From Modicisalibacter luteus DSM 23508 (GTDB lineage: Bacteria; Pseudomonadota; Gammaproteobacteria; Pseudomonadales; Halomonadaceae), in the NCBI RefSeq assembly GCF_000378505.1, contig NZ_KB899990.1:248001-312000 (forward strand): a stretch of DNA of 64,000 nucleotides, given 5' to 3'. Of this stretch, positions 64,000 through 64,000 are shown piece after piece. Position 1 is the stretch's first letter, and each line of letters begins with the position of its first letter. Both the position numbers and the translations under genes were made by a program. The notes below the pieces were generated by a model that ran no database searches, was not told where the DNA came from, and worked only from the letters and a program-made list of their open reading frames with translations.

Positions 64000-64000
64000 C

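Noticed and set aside
1-64000. tRNA, rRNA, CRISPR and prophage signals
   Set aside because: No cloverleaf with CCA, no ribosomal motif, no regularly spaced repeats and no phage or transposase domain was found on reading both strands.

Overview
The window is chromosomal DNA of a GC-rich gammaproteobacterium. Gene content points to a halophile of the Halomonas type: an ectoine-degradation (doe/eut) block, a hexR-zwf-pgl-eda Entner-Doudoroff block, a tripartite tricarboxylate-type (TTT) transporter cluster and an aryl-polyene pigment operon. This placement is inferred from gene families and order; no rRNA or tRNA gene is present to confirm it. Genes are tightly packed and often overlap by 1 to 14 bases. 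I saw no insertion sequence, prophage or CRISPR array.

Layout. 1-7.9 kb (+): the 3' end of an Lrp/AsnC regulator, fdhD, then doeC-, doeD-, eutB- and eutC-like genes for ectoine/hydroxyectoine breakdown, and a membrane dipeptidase. 8-11.6 kb: a DUF418 membrane protein, argC, a type II haloacid dehalogenase and a small membrane protein. 11.6-21.4 kb: a candidate selenium/oxyanion-linked region with a phosphonate/selenate-type ABC transporter, a TVP38-disulfide reductase fusion, a radical SAM protein, an amino-acid dehydrogenase, a DUF302 protein and two transferases of the kind known as rSAM/selenodomain-associated. 21.4-31.5 kb: a sugar-acid catabolic cluster with a GntR regulator, an IlvD/Edd dehydratase, TctCBA-type transporter, enolase-superfamily dehydratase, DapA-like aldolase, 2-hydroxyacid dehydrogenase and FMN-dependent hydroxyacid dehydrogenase.

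31.5-38.7 kb: NfeD-type protease, slipin, EamA transporter, SulP transporter with a tandem universal stress protein, RidA and a small membrane protein. 38.7-52.5 kb (-): a translationally coupled aryl-polyene (APE) operon. It has ketosynthase, chain-length factor, ketoreductase, dehydratase, one ACP, a fused AMP-ligase/dehydratase, acyltransferases, a glycosyltransferase, a LolA-like carrier, an MMPL exporter and a DUF3261 lipoprotein. It also has a flavoenzyme with the WxWxIP halogenase signature, and a second LolA-like protein follows the operon. 52.6-56.6 kb: hexR divergent from zwf-pgl-eda with palindromic operator candidates between them. 56.8-64 kb: a DUF938 methyltransferase, a zinc-ribbon protein, PIN-PhoH ATPase, a GT4 glycosyltransferase with an amylo-alpha-1,6-glucosidase, and nirD plus the 3' end of nirB.

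The strongest leads for something undescribed are the compact APE operon with its halogenase-like enzyme (possible halogenated polyene) and the selenium/oxyanion-type radical SAM region.
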